From Onchocerca volvulus (taxonomy: Eukaryota; Nematoda; Chromadorea; Rhabditida; Onchocercidae): 64,000 nucleotides of DNA. A program made the translations under genes and the position numbers. The notes below the pieces were generated by a model, which searched no databases, had not been told where the DNA came from, and worked only from the letters and a program-made list of their open reading frames with translations. Below, piece by piece: positions 1 to 11,092 of the stretch (its first letter is position 1; every line of letters starts with the position of its first letter). The stretch is from contig HG738139.1 of the NCBI GenBank assembly GCA_000499405.2, positions 8,208,616 through 8,272,615 on the forward strand. Reading direction: 5' to 3'.

Positions 1-411
1 TGATTGTTTTACATATTCGCTTTTTCCCTTATGTATTCATTTTCTTTGTGTAACAATAACATGTACGTCTTGTTAGCAAGATAAATAATTATAACGATTT
101 ATTCATTTCTGATTTCGTATGTGCAAGATTATTTTGCTTTTTAGTACGCTTAAAATTAGATGGCTGAAATTGTTAGAAAAGAATTAATCGCAATTTATAG
201 AGGAATGAGATAAAAACTCGCTTTAAAAACCTGTTGATTTGTACTAGATATTTTTATAGTAATACGAAATTACTTTTGCCTGGACAGTGTTTGTCTTTGG
301 TTTATGTACTTTTAAAACGCTAAGTATTTGAATATAAGCTTAATCTCATTTATTAGATCTTTAATATGATTGTCGACTTGATTGCGATTTAAATAAACTC
401 TGTTTTTGCAG
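1..411. other. AT-rich non-coding, probable intron or intergenic
   Basis: No open frame with coding character was seen. The stretch ends in an acceptor-like TTTTTGCAG at 403-411, just before the coding-like fragments of the next entry, so it may be an intron of a gene that begins outside the window. Confidence 0.4.
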
Positions 412-1621
412 GGGTAGCTTTAACAATGTATTGAGGAGTTACAATGAAGATCGATATAAGCAAACAATTTGCTGAAGTGGAAGACTGACTTGTATAGTTC
501 TGTAGAATGCGCTCTCATTATCTTTGTTTCTAATAATTTGCGGATTTTCTATACAACTATTAGCAAATTATGTTCACTTGGAGCGAAGATGTTAAGACTT
601 TACCTGGACCTGTTGGAGGTTTGTAGTTCGAATTTTAGTTTTATGAAGAGGCTTAGTGACTCGTCCATGTTGGATTTAGAAAAGAAAGATTTCAGCGGCC
701 TGGTGCACAAGCCAGAAATATAAAAAAATAATGTGATTTTGATAAAATGATAGCTTACGAAAAAATTAGCTGCACCGTTATTTTGATGTGAAGATATTGC
801 ATACCATATTCAATTTTTCTGAGGAATGTGACCCGATTTATTATCTGATTGTATTTTATTACAGATGAAGCATTATTTGCATTATTTTTAGTGAAATATG
901 ACGACAGCATGACTGTCCTGAAAATACATTTGGTGGTGATGGGAATCAAGGAAAAGACGATGGTTCGCGCTGCGAATACTGATGTACACCTTAAATATAA
1001 CGAAGAGTAGGATATTTATGATTGTTCATATTAAGGAATTACGGCCTGTTTATATTGGCCGTTCTAGAATTTTTCGATATAGATGTTGCAGAATGTGCAT
1101 TCAAGAAGGCGATACAAAAATTTTAAGAAGTAGAGCTCTTGAATCTCAAATATGAAAATCAGGAACTTTTAAACGTGATATGTGGGCCACTCTAGAAGAA
1201 CAGAAATTGTTGCACGAGATTTCTTTTTTGCATACGACATAATGCTGAAGCTAATAAAAGTAAAAGATAATAATGGCATACATTTTCATAATTTTTTCAA
1301 CTATTTTTTAAGAACATTAGAAATTGCTGAGAGCTTTTTTGGCATATTCAGATGATATTTTGATTTTTTTATCGGATAAAGTGAAGATTTCCTATGCTAC
1401 TTTTCTTTTTTTACAGGGGCTTAAGTGTGTTGTTGGAAGTATTCAAATTGAATAAGAAGACAAAGCCTCCAATGAAGACAGTTTTGGAGAGACGATTTTT
1501 TGAGATGCAAAAGTGTCCGAATAAAATATTAAGTGTGGATTTTAAGCTGAAGAAAGATCAATGTATACTGTCTGTTCGCAAATCTTTGCCCGGTCTTTGG
1601 AGTAATGCTCTTTCTTTATAA
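412..1621 (+). CDS. Fragments of an unrecognised gene (3' part or decayed copy)
   Basis: Three coding-like stretches lie on the plus strand. An open frame at about 469-723 (84 codons) lacks an ATG at its start. A stretch from 865, after the acceptor ATTTTATTACAG, reads about 49 codons to a stop near 1010. A stretch from 1417, after TTTTTTACAG, reads 68 codons to a TAA at 1619-1621; it is rich in Lys, Leu and Phe and looks like a genuine terminal exon. Between them, 1014-1260 has another open segment interrupted by one in-frame stop. I do not recognise the protein and could not build a continuous gene model. It may be the 3' end of a gene whose body is left of the window, or a pseudogene; the interrupted frames favour decay of at least part of it. 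Confidence 0.3.
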
Positions 1622-3133
1622 ATTTTATCATTTATTTTCGCACTTCAAGAATGATGTGATGAGCAGTAAAATGGATGTCGAATAGAAAAAAGGAGTTGTA
1701 AAAAATTCCGTTATAGGGATTTAATTTATCTTTTATTGCAAAATAGGAATTACATTGGCCAGAAACAACTCAAGAATGTAGGTCCTTTGATATTCTTGTG
1801 GCTAGATTTTTTTATGGTCGAAACTCTGGATAGAGCAACTTATATAAAATCTAGCATAGCTTAAGTGGTAATTTAATCGTGGAACTGCACCATCTGTCCT
1901 TGAGATTCGACTTTGATTCAGTTTCAATGTATATTTATTAGCTTATTATCTATCTCTTGAACTTTGGGGTGAGGACATTTAGTGCACCAGCCAGATTTAA
2001 TAGTTATTTGAACTTGTTGCAATTTTTGAAAGGAATATGTGCATATATATATATATATAGGTGTGAATTGATGTTTATTTTATGTTTTAATTAATTGAAT
2101 CTTTTCTTAAAACCTTTTTTTCTTTCTGTAAATGTGTTTCACAGTGATAAACACACTTTTTTTTTTTCATTTTTGAAAAATTTCGCTGCAGTAACAAAGA
2201 GTTGCAAAGAAGCAACAAGAGAAAGGAATTTCATCGATAAGTTTTTTTTTTTTTTTTTTGCTGAATATTTTGAAGTGATTTTTTGTTACGTTGATTTCAT
2301 TTCGACATATTTTAGGGAAGTAATGTACTCCTATTTTGTTAAGTCAATGTCTTTTTGAGGAGTTCTTCGATCGTTCAGTATATAATGTACTTTTTTTTTT
2401 TGACATTACTGATTCGCTAATGCAAATCGAGCATAATTATTACTGACTCAGCTTCTAGAGAATAAATGAGACGGTAATTTAATACAGGCCATGCTGCCAT
2501 TAGTATGCATTTGCTTCATTAAATTTATCGCATTTGTTAATTTCATGCTTGTTGTCACTTATTTTTCGGTAATCGAGGATCTCTTTGATATGTATTTTTC
2601 TAAATGGTCAATCATTGCATCATTTAATTTTTATAAATATTCATATTTTTCCTTGTGTTTACTTCGTGTTTTTTATTATGATCAAACGTAAATTTGAATG
2701 GCGCTTTTTTTTACTGTTAAGATATGAGAACTTTGGTCTTTTTTTGTAATTTTGTTCATTTGCAGTGGGAAAAACTGTTAATAAAATTATTTAGCTTAGT
2801 ATGCCTCACAATCATAAATGGAATTTTTTTCCTCATCTTATGATTTCACTCTGGGAAGAAATGTACAAGAAACGGTACTAGAAATTATTTATTGGTAGTG
2901 AGAACCTACAAAAAATGAATGCGTTTATTTGCGCTTCTGTTTATGCAAAAAACGCTCCGAAATAGTGTTATTTGCTCGGATAATCTAATTAAAGTTGTTC
3001 TTCGTTGTTCGACTTAAAAAAAATTCCTACTTTCGTGAAAGTCTCTCTCTTGCTTTCTTCCGTGTCCACACTTTCCCATCGTGTGAAGTAGAGAATCAAA
3101 TTACGTAGCAAAGAGTAATACTGCAAATATTCG
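1622..3133. other. Intergenic, AT-rich, simple repeats
   Basis: No supported gene. It holds a short (AT)n tract near 2043-2060 and several poly-T runs (2155-2170, 2240-2260, 2390-2401). The open frames here are short, rich in Phe, Tyr and Ser, and look like translated AT-rich DNA. Confidence 0.5.
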
Positions 3134-3689
3134 CGTGGTCGGCTCGCTTCTTGTGTCAGGCTCCAGCTAGTCTATATAAATAAAAATGTAAATGTTCTTT
3201 TGTTCAAAATCTGAAATCTCCGAAAGTTCTCAAACACAGGCCTTGTCTATATTAATTCAAAATCTTGCATGTCGGAAAGTGCTTATCTATTGCTTTGAAC
3301 AATCGACACAAAATTGCATTCGAATACACGAATGTTTTTATATACTTTTAATATACACTCATTCCTATAGCTCAGTCTGGTTAAGTGGAAAAAAAAGAAA
3401 AGAGAAAGCGAGTGTTTCTAGTGTTGGAGAAAAAAACTGACACTTTGTAATTTGATTTGTAGCTTGGTTGGATTGGAAATTGATTCTTGCTATTGTGATT
3501 CGGCTAGGTCAGCAATAAGTGTGAGGTTTTTTGTGTTTTTTGTTACAAAGATGAATGCTGTTGAGAAATGTTTTATTGATTGATGGAGAATGATTCTTTG
3601 TAACAAAAAATTATCAGAGAATCCAAGCAAATTGATCACTGGTTATTTTTTTTTTTTTGCCTTTGTCGATGATAGAGAAGAATACTATT

Positions 3690-5949
3690 TAATTGAATTG
3701 TTGGATTGTTGTAACTGTTGTGTAACTTTGAATGGTCGAACTGGAACCCCTGGAACTCCGAACTGTTGCTGCTGCTTCGTGATCTTTGTCCTTTATGTGT
3801 GAATTGGAGCGTTTTGGCGGCAAATATGTTTGTCGTCTCTTTGGAACTATGTAGCGCCACTTGATCTCTAATACTTCTTGTTTACAATAATTGTCGTGGG
3901 GCTGCTTGACACCTTTCAGCTTTCGCCCACATCTAATATGTTTAATTTCACAATATTTGTGGGTATACAATATTTTTTGTTGTTCCATTTTCTGTCTAGA
4001 TATAGAGATTGTTTGGTTTGCCAACTCTAAAACACGCAACATATAATTGTCCATGTGAGAAGCAATCGCTCTCTAGATCTAAACCGCAAAATTCCAAAGA
4101 TTACCCTGTGCTTTGTTAATGGTGAATGCAAATGCCAATCGAATTGAGAATTGCTATCTCTTAGATTGAAATGATGATCCGTTGGAATCAGAGGAATGCG
4201 AGGAATAAGGACACCTTCACCTTTGAAAGATCCTGTCAAGATTGTTGCTTCTACGACATTGCTGATTAATTTTTTTTACTGCAAGCTGCGTGCTGTTGCA
4301 AATGGCTGGTTAATATTTCGCAACGTGATAATTGGCATGCTAATTTTCAATTGCAACACGTTCAGTGGCATCCCTCGCAGATAGAGTGAATTCAAAAATT
4401 CTGTTGGATAATTAACCGCTTCATCTGCTTCACAATAGTGTCGACTTATATGTGACTGTCTCGCTTTGAATGTTAGACTGAATAATATTGTAAAGTTCAT
4501 TGATGTCTTTATTTTTTGCCGAAGAATGGCTCATTCACTCAATCATGATTCTTGTAATTGATTTGAATATTGGGAAATATTTTTCCGACCAACTCTTCTT
4601 TTGATGTTACCAAATTGCAGAAATTATGAGGCAATGAAATTCATTCTGAGATCAAATGAACGGATGGCTTTCCGTTGCCAATTTCCAGCAATTGATGCGA
4701 AAAGATCCCAGTTGGTCGATCGTTTTACAGCTAGACATGCCTATTGTAGTTAATTTTAACGTATCGTCACAAAGCAGAGTATTTTAGGCAAGCATTTATT
4801 TCGTCCGCTGGTGTCAATCGAGCAGTTACAGGTAATGTTTGCCTGAAATCTTTTGCAAGCAATATTAATGCCTTCTCAAATGATATTTCCAGCAAATCTT
4901 GCAATGATTGATCAAGAGCATCGGCCGATTTTTTTTGCGCCATTGTACATTTATCCCAAACAATAAGTTTGCATTTTTACAATACTTTTCCCATGCCGGA
5001 TGTTTTGGAAATGTTACATGTGGGAGTTTCATGAGTTCCATGCTTAATGGCAATTTCAAAGCGGAATGCGCAGTTCTTTCACTATTAGCAATATTGCAGC
5101 TATTCCGGACGATGCAAAAACTAAAGCTATTCATTTTGAGATCGAATTGCTGCCAGAATCAATCTACATAGGAACGTTTTAATAATTCCTCGTGGCGCAT
5201 CTTAAAAGAAGATTCCTCCAACCCCCTCATTTACAGTTTGTATTATTTGATTGTAAATGCCTTTTTTGTTCAAACGTTAGCTTAGGAATATTTGCATGCA
5301 CAGATGACAAAAGATCAGCTATATTGTAACTTTGTTCGCGACGCAATTCTACATCGAACCAAGCAGCATGGTATTCCCAGTTGATTGAGGACTTTGCTCG
5401 CGATTTGTAAGTTTAAATCTTCAATCATTATCAACGCTTCATTGTAGATTTCTGCTGTGAAATCCATGTAAATATTAAAATTTTCTTTTTACTTTTTCGA
5501 TAGAAAATATCTTCAGCCATATGCGACTTATATTTCTTTCATAACTCTGTTGGAGATGAAGGAAAGCAAGCGGTCAATATGATTGCAAACAATGCACGAA
5601 TTTGATTTGGATGTGACGTGTTGCATGCGTCATTAATGTATACATCCCAGTGTCTTTCGTTCTCCAATAAATTTAAAGCTTGACATGCATTGCGAAAAAT
5701 GACATTTTTCAATTGGAAAGAGGTTGGACCGGGCACATTTACTAACACATGCGAAGGAAGAAAAAACCCATCTTGATTAAGGTGCACAGTGTATAATCTG
5801 CCTATCGCGGTTTCTTTAAATATGCCAAGTTGTCCGTCTATTGGTTCTCCTCGTTTGCGTCGTTCAAATGATTTTCTACTCGCATTCCATATGTAATATG
5901 TAAACACTTCCGAATATAACAGTGTTTTCTCAAACGCGTCATTTTGCAT
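3690..5949 (-). pseudogene. Helitron Rep/PIF1-like helicase remnant
   Basis: On the minus strand several disconnected frames read, in order, like a Helitron helicase. At 5949-5539 the frame contains ERRKRGEPIDG, a VNVPGPTSFQ segment, a HWDVYINDA segment and a HPNQIRALFAIILTACFPS block typical of the linker before the helicase. At 5134-4865 are RTAHSALKLPL and a GKVLKKC-like segment that is out of frame. At 4500-4276 are EADEAVNYPTEFLNSLYL and LKISMPIITLRNIN. At 4239-4027 are FKGEGVLIPRIPLIPTD and a frameshifted copy of the final helicase motif. Stops and frameshifts separate every block, and no Rep catalytic domain was seen upstream of 5949, so the copy is non-functional. Confidence 0.8.
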
Positions 5950-6489
5950 AATGGGAAGAAAGCAGTAACGTTGTAGCCGGTGAATTCAAGGCTTTTTTTT
6001 CACATTTGCAGCTGTGAAATAAACGCGTTTCCATTTTCCCGATGTACTGCCAAGAGAAAAACAGCTGGACTTCGTTCATGTACGGGAAATGAAAGAATTC
6101 GTCATACAGCTTTATTGCTGCTTACGTATCTTCCAGCCTGATATTGTGTGATTTTATCGATATGTAATACCGCATTCCTATGACTTCTTTATGGCTGCAC
6201 GCCAAAACTGCCTTTCACTGCCTTTATTCAGGTACTTACAAATGTATTTGATCGATTTAACAGAGTTACAGCATTCCATGTTTATCTTAAATGCTCTGCT
6301 TGCATTTAAGCCACTCTTTGTTTATTCGGTCGTTCGCTGATGCCCATTTCTCGTCAGTTTAATTTGGAATGAATCGTCGCAATCCTTCCGTTGTGCGAGT
6401 ACGACAATCTAAGTTTGATCTTAGAGGCATTATTTGGATGAAGTAAATTAGATAGATTGCACCCGATTTGCTCTCGAAATTGACTTTTG

Positions 6490-6720
6490 ACTGAACTTGA
6501 AGTTGAATTCGATCTCAACTGAATTGTTGAACTGTTGCTATTGCAAAAAATTATATATGATATTAGAAGATACTAGAAATCGTAAATGTTCGTTGCTTCA
6601 AAATCTTAAATCAATTTACCTATTGCTTTGAAATTTTAATAGAAGTTGAATTCGACACTGCTCAATCGAATTCTTGAATTGTTGTTACTACATAAAATTA
6701 TGTATGGTAGGCTCATCTAC
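6490..6720. repeat. Direct repeat pair inside Helitron end region
   Basis: The segment beginning GAAGTTGAATTCGA at about 6500 (running through GAATTGTTGAACTGTTGCTATTGC) recurs at about 6652 (through GAATTCTTGAATTGTTGTTACTAC), roughly 150 bp apart. They look like duplicated parts of the non-autonomous element family. Similarity is by eye. Confidence 0.45.
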
Positions 6721-6940
6721 TTCTAGCTGTCATGAGCGTGACAAGTGAAAAAAAAGTATGTTTTTATATAAAAACACGCTCCTATTCGAATGAAAGGTTG
6801 TATCAAAATTTGAAAGCAATCGGTGAAGAACTTCCGGAGATTTAACATTTATTACAACGAATATTTATTACTTTTATTTATATGGATATAGACTAACTGG
6901 AGCAGGCCACACGGAACGTGGACGACTACGGCTGCTAGTA
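6720..6940 (+). repeat. Non-autonomous Helitron-like terminal segment
   Basis: Contains the family hallmarks in order: CTAGCTGTCATGAGCGTGAC, a TATATAAAAACACGC tract, CCTATTCGAATG, GAAAGCAATCGGTGAAGAACTTCCGGAGATT and TTTATTTATATGGATATAGACTA. The same blocks recur in order at 9111-9290 and, more diverged, at 33870-34215. Confidence 0.6.
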
Positions 6941-7384
6941 AATAAATAGATAAATCCCAAGTGATGTGTACTCAGTTTTAGGATGTCATTAGATGCGGAA
7001 GTTCAGAATCGATTGCTGTTTATGTCAGCAAACTAATAAAGTAATTCTGAGTCATTTAAACAAATTTCTCGCAATAATTTCCGAGCTGAATTTATGACTT
7101 TGGAAGAAAAAGGCAATTAAAGAATTTTGAAGTGAATTTGCTTTAAGGGTCTATATTCAAATAAAATACTACATAATAATTTTTAGCAGGTTGAAAGCTT
7201 CAGCCAAACTCATTTTTTCTCGAATGTTTGATGAAAAATTGCTTAAGTAAAGTTTACCATTTTAGAATTGTAGCGTGCCATGTTTTGCGACAAGCTAGCA
7301 AGCAGAACCATTATAATATTACTTTTTTAAGCAGAATGTGGATGTTGTGAAATGAAAAAAAAAACAAGAAAAAATTAAAGTTCA

Positions 7385-8045
7385 TGCATCTAAGATTTTG
7401 GATACGGATCGAAGATCATAGACTATCGGCTAAGGATCGTAGATCTTAAATCAAGATCAAAGATTATAGGTGAAAGATCATAGATCATTAAACGGGGGGA
7501 TGATAGACTATGGACCGAAAATCAAAGATCGTGAATCAAAGATCATAATTTATATATCAAAGGTCATAGATCAAAAACGAAAGATCATATTAAATCAAAG
7601 AAAATTTATCATCGATCAAAGATTATAAATCAATGATCGTAGATTGTAGGTCAGAGATCATGGATTATAAATCAAAGAACATAGATAAATCGTAAATCTT
7701 GGATTATAAGGATGAAGATCGTAGGTGATGGATTGCAGATCAAAAATTATCGGCTATAGGCCAAAGACCGTAGATTGTAAATCGAAGACCGTAGGTTACA
7801 GATCAAAGATCATAAATTATAGTCAAGGGTCATAAATTATATGTCAGAGATCGTAAATCAGAAATCAAAGACGTAGATTATAGGCGAGAACCAAAGTTCA
7901 TACGTCGAAGATTAGAGGTTACGAATCAAAATCGAAAATCTTAGGTCGATGGTTGCAGATCACGATTCAAAAATCATTCTCAAAGATCGTAGATCATGAA
8001 TCGCAGATCAAAAATTACAGGCTATAGATTGAAGATTATGGTACG
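7385..8045. repeat. GATC-rich degenerate tandem repeat, about 660 bp
   Basis: The tract is built from diverged copies of short words such as AAAGATCATAGAT, AAATCAAAGATC, GGTCGTAGATT and TAGATCAAA, with units of roughly 14-20 bp. It has few long T tracts, unlike the surrounding DNA, and no open frame. It is a minisatellite-like array old enough that exact unit borders are blurred. Confidence 0.75.
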
Positions 8046-8769
8046 CATGTCATGAATTAGTTTGGAACTCATTATAATAGACTTGATTGTTGCTGTTTGC
8101 AAAAAATATTTGTTTTTCTTTAGTAATACCAGTTGTTAAAAATATGCCATGGAGCTGTGATAGACGGTCACACCTGTAACAGGTAAAAGTACGTGGACGA
8201 ATTGAATTTTTTGATCACCCTTCATGAGTAGACTGGATTTATTGAACACGCCCAAGCGAAAACATGGTCTTGTCCAGCTAACAAAAAGATAAAAAATGAT
8301 GGTCATAACGGTGCAAAGATAATCTGCTTTCTGAATTATTTTAATTGAATCATTAAATCCTTTTTAACTTCTCTGTTACACTGGATACCACAATTAGTCT
8401 GTTCAGATGCTAAAAATCAAAAGAAATGAAATTTATTCAATCAATGTTTTTATTTCTGAATTTCATTGTATAAAATGTTGTAAAAGTCAAATGAATTCTA
8501 TTCCTAGTCATTGTTGAATTTTAAAAATAATTTAAAATTTTTTTTCTGATTTTTTCAATTTTCGCAAAGTTCTAAGTTTTATTTTCGAATTTAAAAGCTG
8601 AAAAAAATTGAAAATATGCATTTTTCTCGGCCATGTATGGGGGAATTTTTATCCATTCGATGTATATCCGAATTTTCAGCATGAGATGATTGATGATAAG
8701 AGCATTTGTTGTGACATGTTTATAATAACGTCTCTTTCAACAATCTGAAAAGGACGAATAGTTTATAAG

Positions 8770-9300
8770 GTGATTAGTACTTCTATACTTCATACAAATT
8801 TAAATTTTGTGGGAAAGAAACAAGCGTGCAATCCTCGATGTATAACTTTTATGGCATTTTTGGTTAGTATAAAAACATGTACTTATCAAATGCAACTTTA
8901 TATGAAAATTTCAATTCAATCGGTGAAGAACTTGAAACGTTGCAGGAAGTAGCCGTGATCAATGCAGAAAATGGCCGTGGTGAATAAATTCTGTCCGCTG
9001 ATGAAGGCCTGATCAATAAATTCTGTCCATTCGTGGTGTAGGGCGAGGTCAAAAAATTCAATCCACTCATGAAGGCATGATGCAGGGCGGAGTCAAAAAA
9101 TTCAGTCCGCTCTCCTAGTTTCAGCTGTCATGATTGTGAAACGTGAAAAAAAGTATGTTTATATAAAAACAAGCGTCTAATCGAATGCAAGATTATGTCA
9201 TAATTTGAAAGCAATCGGTGGAAAACTTCCGAAGATTTAGTATTTATTACAGCAAACATTTAAATTTTTTATTCGTGTAGATTATATATCCTGCCTCTTC
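8770..9300 (+). repeat. Non-autonomous Helitron-like copies with internal short repeats
   Basis: Two partial family copies lie here (8800-8945 and 9111-9290), each with a TATAAAAACA block and an AATCGGTG(A/G)A(G/A)AACTT block. Between them, at about 8980-9112, a unit of roughly 32-44 bp, AATAAATTC(T/A)GTCC followed by a variable spacer ending in GG(C)GAGGTC or GATC, repeats about four times. A related GATCAATAGATTTAGTCCG is in the copy at about 34025. The open frames in this tract are not genes. Confidence 0.6.
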
Positions 9301-9564
9301 AGATTCCTTCAAACATACCTTTTTTCTAAAATTTTGAAATCCTTTTCCTGTATACGATATATCATTTCGGATTTTACAACATCACATCTAATATGTTTTT
9401 GTCCTGTATTGTGAACCGAAATGTTTCGATCCCTTCTGTGATTTTACTGCTTTAATTTATGAAATTTCTCCAAGGATAAGCATGTTTCCCGCCAAAACAC
9501 TCCGATTAACATATGAACAAAGCGAAGTCAACCAATTATTGATTTACTGCTAGATAATAGTCGA

Positions 9565-9745
9565 CAAATAATTTATATAAATAAAAATGCAAGTATTCGT
9601 TGTGACTTTTGACACAACTTTCAAGTTCTTCAAATTGATTTGAAAATCTGGAACAACGTTGTTGCATCCGATTAGGCACGTTTTTTGTATAGATATATTC
9701 ACTTTTTTTTTAACCTCTTACGGTTGTAAGAGGAAAAATAAGTGA
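9565..9745 (-). repeat. Inverted copy of the Helitron-like end
   Basis: AATTTATATAAATAAAAATGCAAGTATTCG at about 9571 is the reverse complement of the family end (CATTTTTATTTATATAGA) seen at 34190-34210. Reverse-complement traces of the GAATGCAA and TATAAAAA blocks follow to about 9700. Confidence 0.5.
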
Positions 9746-10250
9746 GCGGACAATTTTATTCAGTTAGTGATTAAAAATAATTGGTGCAGTCTCAAGGTAA
9801 TGCAGAATTTCTCCCTAAAAATTCTAACAAAAGCGTAAAAAGTGCTGCAGCATAGATGCAATTATAAATTTGTTTTAATGTACGACGAATTTTGAAAATT
9901 TTAACTGAAATTAGAGACGAGAAGGCCATAAAATCAGTACCTTTGTCGTTTCCAATTCATAAATTTATTATTAACATATTATTCAGCTGCTTTATAGCAA
10001 TTTTTTCGCGTAGTACGCAGTTATGATTCAATAGATCTCCAGCTGAGATGTGCAATGGAATTATACTCAGAAAGTTGGATATTGCTTGGCGGATTCATCT
10101 CAACATCTTTGTAAACATCAACAAGTTCGGTTTCTTCAAAGAAAAAATTATTAGAAACATATTGCATTGACTATTCACGAATTTCAATGCAATATATTTG
10201 TTAATAATGTCCAAAAGGGCAGATCATTTAACCATTTCATTCTAGTCGCT
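9746..10250. other. Intergenic, nothing recognised
   Basis: AT-rich DNA without coding-like frames or clear repeats. Confidence 0.4.
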
Positions 10251-10252
10251 GA

Positions 10253-11092
10253 ATGATTAACACTCCACTAGGAGATTTATTTCATTTTGTTGATAATCTA
10301 TTTTTGGAATGCCTTCGTAACGTTAGCACATCAGCCATTTGTGCATTAATCAGAGAAAATCTGAAGCAAATTTGTCTTTTCATGCTTCAAAATCAATATC
10401 AGCCATCCTTGGAGACTTTAAAGAAAGTTTCAAGGAATAAAGGCATGCACAAGAAGAGAATTCGTGATGTTAAGTTTGAGAGAGCAATAGCATGATGGAA
10501 AATGTGCATGAAAAGATAAACGAATTCTGAGATGTACAAACATTCAAATATATCTTTCATCTATAGAACTTCATCTTGAAAATCTTTTTGAAATTATACC
10601 AAAAATGCAGTATACGCAAGAGCGAGGACCAGGCTTGTTACATGAAGCCAGGGCATACATCGATTTTTTGGAAAAGAGTGGTACACTCGGCTTTGAGCTA
10701 CTTGTTAGGCTCAGTCTTGCAAGGTCTACTGGACAATCTGGAAATTTAAAGGTTCTCTAAAGGAAGGTTATGCTATTGCTATCTCTACTGCTTAGCACTT
10801 TTACTTCTTATTCACTATTTTTACTGCTAAAATATTGCTCTTCGGTTACAGGTTCGTATTTTCATGGATATCAATTTTTTAATGTTTAATTTAGTGCTCA
10901 AATACAGGTCCATGTTCAATGAACGCATAGTATAGTGGATAATAGAGATGTTCTTACTAGGAGGGTCAGAGTTCTGGCCAAGCTCATACCTAGCAAACTT
11001 CGAACGGCGTCCATAAAGGAGGAAGTTCAGCTTTTTTCGGGCCTAGCTATCCTATTGCTTATTCTTTACTATATTCTGTGAAGGTGTTGATT
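10253..11092 (+). pseudogene. Unrecognised coding-like ORFs, possibly a decayed gene
   Basis: Three plus-strand segments look coding but do not join in one frame. At 10253-10495 are 80 codons starting with ATG. At about 10512-10760 is an ATG-poor frame with the segments LHLENLFEIIPKMQYTQERG, GLLHEARAYIDFLEKSG and LLVRLSLARSTGQSG. At about 10938-11092 a frame reads DNRDVLTRRVRVLAKLIPSK then a hydrophobic tail, LAILLLILYYIL, ending in TGA, which could be a C-terminal membrane anchor. Composition is less AT-skewed than the surroundings. I do not recognise the family. Stops and frame changes between the parts suggest either a pseudogene or exons whose borders I could not place. Confidence 0.3.

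Larger units (their letters stand above)
3134..6945 (-). mobile_element. Degenerate Helitron, about 3.8 kb, with inverted ends
   Basis: The coding remnants at 3690-5949 are bracketed by related inverted ends. Near 3134-3200 the plus strand reads CTCCAGCTAGTCTATATAAATAAAAATG. The reverse complement of this resembles the plus-strand segment at about 6860-6920 (TTTATTTATATGG, ATATAGACTAACTGGAG, then a GC-richer tail). The same end sequence recurs in shorter relatives at 6600-6900, 8770-9290, 9565-9740 and 33870-34215. PIF1-helicase Helitrons are known in nematodes, and some Helitron subgroups (Helentron type) carry terminal inverted repeats, which may explain the symmetrical ends. Exact boundaries and the insertion site were not determined. 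Confidence 0.55.

Noticed and set aside
3358..3376. CTATAGCTCAGTCTGGTTAAG resembles a tRNA D-arm
   Set aside because: No acceptor stem, anticodon arm or TTC-box follows at the right distance, and the sequence lies within a Helitron-like end.
3636..4054. Overlapping minus-strand ORFs at the 3' side of the Helitron remnant
   Set aside because: They are decayed helicase C-terminal frames and out-of-frame readings, not separate genes.
10927..10986. CATAGTATAGTGGATAATAGAG resembles the start of a tRNA-Asp-like gene
   Set aside because: No complementary acceptor end or GTTCGA T-loop at the expected position; the segment overlaps a coding-like frame.
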